From Anaerolineales bacterium (lineage in GTDB: Bacteria; Chloroflexota; Anaerolineae; 4572-78; J111), in assembly GCA_012032575.1 (NCBI GenBank), contig JAAUSP010000230.1, forward strand, positions 1-10,632: a DNA stretch of 10,632 nucleotides, read 5' to 3'. This document shows, piece after piece, positions 7,374-10,632 of the stretch (positions are counted from its first letter, which is position 1; each line of letters opens with the position of its first letter). The notes under the pieces were generated by a model. It saw only the letters and a list, made by a program, of their open reading frames with translations. It did no database searches and was not told the origin of the DNA. The translations under genes and the position numbers were made by a program.

Positions 7374-7457
7374 AAAAGAAGATATAACTGGTTACACCTC
7401 CATTCTACAGCAGTGTTGAACTTTTCGAGAACAGTTTGAACAGGCTGGCCTAAGCAG

Positions 7458-8456
7458 CTACGACTCCTGGGGCCGTAGCCGAACGTATAGAGCCAAAGCC
7501 GCAATGATGACTATACCTTTGACAATGCGTTGGGTCTCCTCGTCCAGATTTAACTGTAAGACGAGATTAAAAAGGATCGTGATAATCAAGACGCCGGCTA
7601 CTGACCCCAAAACGCTACCTTTTCCCCCTTGCAAAGCCGTACCCCCTACAACTACTGTGGCGATGGAATCCAGTTCAAAACCTCGTCCCAACCAGTTATC
7701 AGCCAGCCCAATGTAAGCGGTCAGAACTAACCCCGCCACTCCTGCCAGAAAACTACAAATCACATGACTGGCAATGATGACGCCGTGAACATTTACCCCT
7801 GAAAGATGAGCTGTATGGGGATTACCTCCTACCGCGTAGATTCTTCGCCCCAGGGTTGTTTGGCGTAAAATAACTACAGCGGCTATGATGATGACAACCC
7901 AGATGATAACTGCTGTAGGAATAGGCCCCAACGCGCCTCGCCCCCAAAATCGTAGCGCTTCCGGGATAGAGCCTTTTGGCGCTCCCCCTGTATACACAAA
8001 ACGAATGCCCTGGACAATCAGGATAGTCCCCAATGTAGCAATAAAAGCCGGGATGCGAAGTTTAGTGATCATTAAACCATTGACCAAGCCAATGATTACT
8101 GCAACACCCAGGCAAAGCAGAGCCACCGGTAACGCTAAACTATCCTCACCTTTCATTAAATTAGCAGCCAAAACTGACATCAAAGCCATCACCGAGGCTA
8201 CAGACAGGTCTATACTCCCTGTCAGAATGACAAATGTCTGCCCGACCGATACAATTCCCAGAGTGGAAGCCTGCCTAAGCAAGTTAGTGATACTCCTGGC
8301 TCTCAGAAACACCGGAGAAATCAACGAAGCAACCACTATAAGCACCAGGAGAATAATATAGATGGCTGATTGCCCCATCAGCTTACGCAATTGCTTTGAC
8401 CTATCACTCTGGTGGGGTTCATTCGTCATCTCGGGAGATATTAACTCTGTTTGCAT
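7458..8456 (-). CDS. CUT2 (RbsC-type) sugar ABC transporter permease A
   Basis: This is an intact 332-aa inner-membrane permease. A hydrophilic N-terminus (about 1-28) precedes the first helix (about 31-50). The family hallmark VGQTFVILTGSIDLSVAS lies at about 71-88. The cytoplasmic loop LGRRIYAVGGNPHTAHLSG at 202-220 is the conserved region next to the ATPase in this family, and GGTALQGGKGSVLGS (271-285) is also conserved. Eight or more further hydrophobic segments follow the first. ATG 8456 has AAGGA 6 nt upstream. It starts 20 bp after the dehydrogenase stop, indicating one operon with it. It is related to permease B but clearly not a duplicate. The cluster has only one ATPase and one binding protein, so a heteromeric channel or two alternative channels are possible. 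Confidence 0.95.
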   Translation of the reverse strand: MQTELISPEMTNEPHQSDRSKQLRKLMGQSAIYIILLVLIVVASLISPVFLRARSITNLLRQASTLGIVSVGQTFVILTGSIDLSVASVMALMSVLAANLMKGEDSLALPVALLCLGVAVIIGLVNGLMITKLRIPAFIATLGTILIVQGIRFVYTGGAPKGSIPEALRFWGRGALGPIPTAVIIWVVIIIAAVVILRQTTLGRRIYAVGGNPHTAHLSGVNVHGVIIASHVICSFLAGVAGLVLTAYIGLADNWLGRGFELDSIATVVVGGTALQGGKGSVLGSVAGVLIITILFNLVLQLNLDEETQRIVKGIVIIAALALYVRLRPQES

Positions 8457-8476
8457 GGATCATCCTTTTAAGGGTA

Positions 8477-9646
8477 TTAGAGAACGTTTGCGCTCAGAAC
8501 TATCTTCTGCCCTGTTTCCGCTGATTTCAAGCCCGCCTCCAGAACCTCCATCTCTTTCATGCCATCGTAAAAGTTTGGTGCAATGGTTTCACCCTTATCA
8601 ATCGCCGTTAGAAAATCGGCCACAGCGTGATGGAATTCATGTTCATAGCCAATAATGTGCCCGGGCGGCCACCAGTTTGCCACGTAGGGATGAACGGACT
8701 CAGTTACCAGAATTGTTCTAAATCCTTGGGCATAATCGGGGTCATTTGCCGAATAATACTGAAGCTCGTTCATCCGCTCCAAATTGAAGATTAAGCTGCC
8801 CTCACTACCATAAATTTCAAAGTGATTGTAGTTTTTCCGTCCGGGGGCAAATCGGGTGGCCTCAAAAGAGCCTAGCGCTCCATTTTCAAACTCAACCACC
8901 ATAAAGGCGGCATCTTCGACTGTTACCTCCCCTTTCTCTTTGCCCACAGAACCTGCCTTAAAAGTACCGGCTGCTACTTCATCAGGAAGGGGACGCTCCT
9001 TGATGAAATTTGCTGTCATACCTGTAACACTTTTGATATCGCCCACCAGATACCTGGCCAGATCAATGCTGTGGGAGTTCAAATCACCGTGTGGGCCGGA
9101 GCCAGCAGTTTCTTTGCGCAGATGCCAGGTAAGGGGGAAGTTGGGATCAACGATCCAGGATTGCAGATACGCGCCCCGCCAATGGAATATCCGGCCAATT
9201 TTGCCTTGATCAATTAACTGTTTCGCCAAAGTTACAGCCGGACAGCGCCGATAGTTGTGGTTGAGATAATGAGTCACACCTGCATTTTCTGCGGCCTCAT
9301 ACATTTCTTTCGCTTGAGCCAGATTTAGAGCCATCGGTTTTTCACAAAAGATGTGTTTCCGGGCTTTTGCCGCTGCGATTGCTACATCACGATGAAGCGC
9401 CTGAGGTACGGAGATGTCAACAATATCTATGTCGTCTCGTTGGATTACCTTTTCCCAATCGGTCTCTATTTCTTCCCAACCCCACTTATCGGCAAATTCC
9501 TTTAGAGGACCTTCATTCCGGCCACAGGCCACCTTTAACACAGGCTTTATATTAAGATCGAAGAAGTGCGAGACATTTTTCCAGGCGTTGCTATGGGCTT
9601 TACCCATAAATTTGTAACCAATAATAGCAACGTTTAATTCTTTCAT
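8477..9646 (-). CDS. Gfo/Idh/MocA family NAD(P)-dependent oxidoreductase
   Basis: This is an intact 389-aa cytoplasmic dehydrogenase. The N-terminal Rossmann domain starts [16 protein letters not shown]; the turn is GYKFMG (10-15), without the middle glycine of the usual GxGxxG, a variant I have seen in one subgroup of the family. EKP is at 102-104, with K103 as the likely catalytic lysine. [15 protein letters not shown] supplies D188 and H192, spaced as in the catalytic Asp/His pair of inositol dehydrogenase. The C-terminal domain (about 135-389) is the substrate-binding sheet. The ATG at 9646 has an AGAGG about 11 nt upstream, a rather long spacing. It lies 39 bp after the TIM-barrel isomerase gene, a very common pairing in polyol and sugar catabolism. 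Substrate unknown; the product could be a keto-sugar or keto-cyclitol for the neighbouring isomerase. Confidence 0.94.
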   Translation of the reverse strand: MKELNVAIIGYKFMGKAHSNAWKNVSHFFDLNIKPVLKVACGRNEGPLKEFADKWGWEEIETDWEKVIQRDDIDIVDISVPQALHRDVAIAAAKARKHIFCEKPMALNLAQAKEMYEAAENAGVTHYLNHNYRRCPAVTLAKQLIDQGKIGRIFHWRGAYLQSWIVDPNFPLTWHLRKETAGSGPHGDLNSHSIDLARYLVGDIKSVTGMTANFIKERPLPDEVAAGTFKAGSVGKEKGEVTVEDAAFMVVEFENGALGSFEATRFAPGRKNYNHFEIYGSEGSLIFNLERMNELQYYSANDPDYAQGFRTILVTESVHPYVANWWPPGHIIGYEHEFHHAVADFLTAIDKGETIAPNFYDGMKEMEVLEAGLKSAETGQKIVLSANVL

Positions 9647-9685
9647 AGGTATCTAAACCTCTTTCTGCAAGATTTTTAAAATCAA

Positions 9686-10555
9686 CTAACTCAAGCTGTT
9701 AACAATCCGCTTGAGTTCTTGAACACTTTGCTTCACTGCCGCGTGTTCATCATTGTTGTAATCAGGATGCAAGAAATCAGTTTCAACTGCCAAAAATCCT
9801 TGATACCCGGTATCTTTCAACATTTGAGCCAGTTTTTGATTATCCACTAGCCCTTCACCCACCGGGGTTGAAGAAAAGAAGAACCACTCGTCAGGGGTGG
9901 CTCCTTTTTGCACTTTCAAATCCTTGATATGGGTGGCATAAGTATATTTTGCCAGTTTTTGCATGCCCTTTATCGGGTCATCCAATAGCCGCAAGAAGTT
10001 GCCAGTATCAAAATTTAAACCCAAATAAGGTGAATCAACACTTTCCAGCAATTGCAGGATTTCATCAGAGGTAAAGTCAATATGATTTTCAACGGCCATT
10101 TTGATGTCGTAATCAGCCGCCACTTTTACCGCTTCTTTAAACATCCTTGTCAAACGTTCAATTTGGGGTTGATGGGGTTCTCGTACAAACATCAGGCTGC
10201 TGCCAACCACCCGCATTACCTTAGCCCCAATATTCTGGGCATGTTCAAAGCTCTTAATCATCTCCTGGTATTCTGCTTCGTTTTTGCCGCCTTCCAATCC
10301 ATCAGGATGGCCCCAAGCGTATACGCGATCAAGATTGTGGTCATTCAAGATGGCTTTAATGTTTGCCATATACCCCTTGTCCTCACGCTGAGGGATAAAA
10401 CAAGACTCCAGCGAGACGCCATCAACGCCCAGATCAACGGCAAATTTTAGAAAATCTTCCAGCGTCATACGGAATGGAGGCTGTTCCTGCTGAGGATAAA
10501 CCTCACCAAAAAATCTGTGGAAACAGTAACTATCAATACCTACCTTCATTACCAT
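9686..10555 (-). CDS. Sugar phosphate isomerase/epimerase family TIM-barrel protein (AP endonuclease 2-like fold)
   Basis: This is an intact 289-aa cytoplasmic protein, a typical length for the family. It starts MKVGIDSYCFHR after a short MV and keeps all four expected metal ligands of the xylose-isomerase-like barrel: E156 in AVENH, D183 in NFDTGN, H209 in ATHIKD and E258 in AVETDF. Family members isomerise or epimerise sugars or keto-cyclitols, or act as dehydratases, so the exact reaction is not predictable here. ATG 10555 has a perfect AGGAGG 7 nt upstream, which supports this start over the ATG two codons later. It is the first gene of the visible operon. The 77 bp upstream, to the window edge, are AT-rich, and I could not identify a minus-strand promoter there. 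Confidence 0.93.
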   Translation of the reverse strand: MVMKVGIDSYCFHRFFGEVYPQQEQPPFRMTLEDFLKFAVDLGVDGVSLESCFIPQREDKGYMANIKAILNDHNLDRVYAWGHPDGLEGGKNEAEYQEMIKSFEHAQNIGAKVMRVVGSSLMFVREPHQPQIERLTRMFKEAVKVAADYDIKMAVENHIDFTSDEILQLLESVDSPYLGLNFDTGNFLRLLDDPIKGMQKLAKYTYATHIKDLKVQKGATPDEWFFFSSTPVGEGLVDNQKLAQMLKDTGYQGFLAVETDFLHPDYNNDEHAAVKQSVQELKRIVNSLS

Positions 10556-10632
10556 TGTAAATCCTCCTCTGGGTTATAATGATTTTATTGATTGAATTGA
10601 GATTGATTAAGTGCTACTCTTCTGCGCTGCTA

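Larger units (their letters stand above)
7195..7457. other. Intergenic region between permease A and binding-protein gene
   Basis: This 263-bp gap is the longest non-coding stretch in the window and the likely boundary between two transcription units. It holds the plus-strand promoter and terminator described separately, an AT palindrome TTAATTAA (7246-7253), and the AAGGAGG ribosome binding site of the lipoprotein gene. I could not find a convincing minus-strand promoter: CATAAT (7234-7229) resembles a -10 but has no -35 match at the right distance. No terminator for permease A is visible on the minus strand, so read-through into the lipoprotein gene is possible. Confidence 0.6.

Noticed and set aside
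10052..10450. Plus-strand open frame of 132 aa
   Set aside because: It is antisense to the TIM-barrel isomerase, whose four metal ligands are all in place. Nothing supports a second gene.
10573..10582. TATAAT-like string upstream of the first gene
   Set aside because: It reads on the plus strand, away from the operon, in AT-rich DNA. No paired -35 or plus-strand gene supports it.

Overview
All recognisable genes lie on the minus strand and read right to left, as one or two co-directional operons for uptake and breakdown of a carbohydrate or polyol. GC content looks intermediate. The solute-binding lipoprotein has a long Ala/Pro/Thr/Glu linker after its lipobox. That style is common in Chloroflexota (Anaerolineae/Caldilineae-like), so I favour that phylum, but this is inference and there is no rRNA or marker gene to confirm it.

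Layout in transcription order. (1) 10555-9686, a TIM-barrel sugar isomerase/epimerase. (2) 9646-8477, a Gfo/Idh/MocA dehydrogenase. (3) 8456-7458, a CUT2 (ribose-type) ABC permease. (4) A 263-bp gap holding a plus-strand intrinsic terminator, with a candidate promoter in front of it. (5) 7194-6013, a sugar-binding lipoprotein. (6) A 110-bp gap with a long hairpin. (7) 5902-4429, the RbsA-type double ATPase, split by two single-base deletions in homopolymer runs. (8) 4403-3399, a second, different CUT2 permease with an in-frame TGA at codon 6. (9) 3344-2030, an L-fucose/L-arabinose isomerase-like protein with a frameshift near its C-terminus. (10) 1998-442, an FGGY (xylulokinase-like) sugar kinase. 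(11) 363 to the left edge, the start of a second Gfo/Idh/MocA dehydrogenase.

How they fit together: the lipoprotein captures the substrate, two non-identical permeases plus one tandem ATPase import it, and dehydrogenases, a TIM-barrel isomerase/epimerase, an aldose-ketose isomerase-like enzyme and a kinase convert it into a phosphorylated intermediate. The substrate cannot be named from sequence alone.

The most notable points are four reading-frame lesions confined to three consecutive genes (about 2.2-5.6 kb), the hairpin between binding protein and ATPase, the possible plus-strand small RNA, and an isomerase-like enzyme whose predicted metal site departs from classical L-fucose isomerase. 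I found no CRISPR array, tRNA, rRNA, insertion sequence or defence system. Apart from the unassigned substrate, the region resembles an ordinary sugar-utilisation locus.
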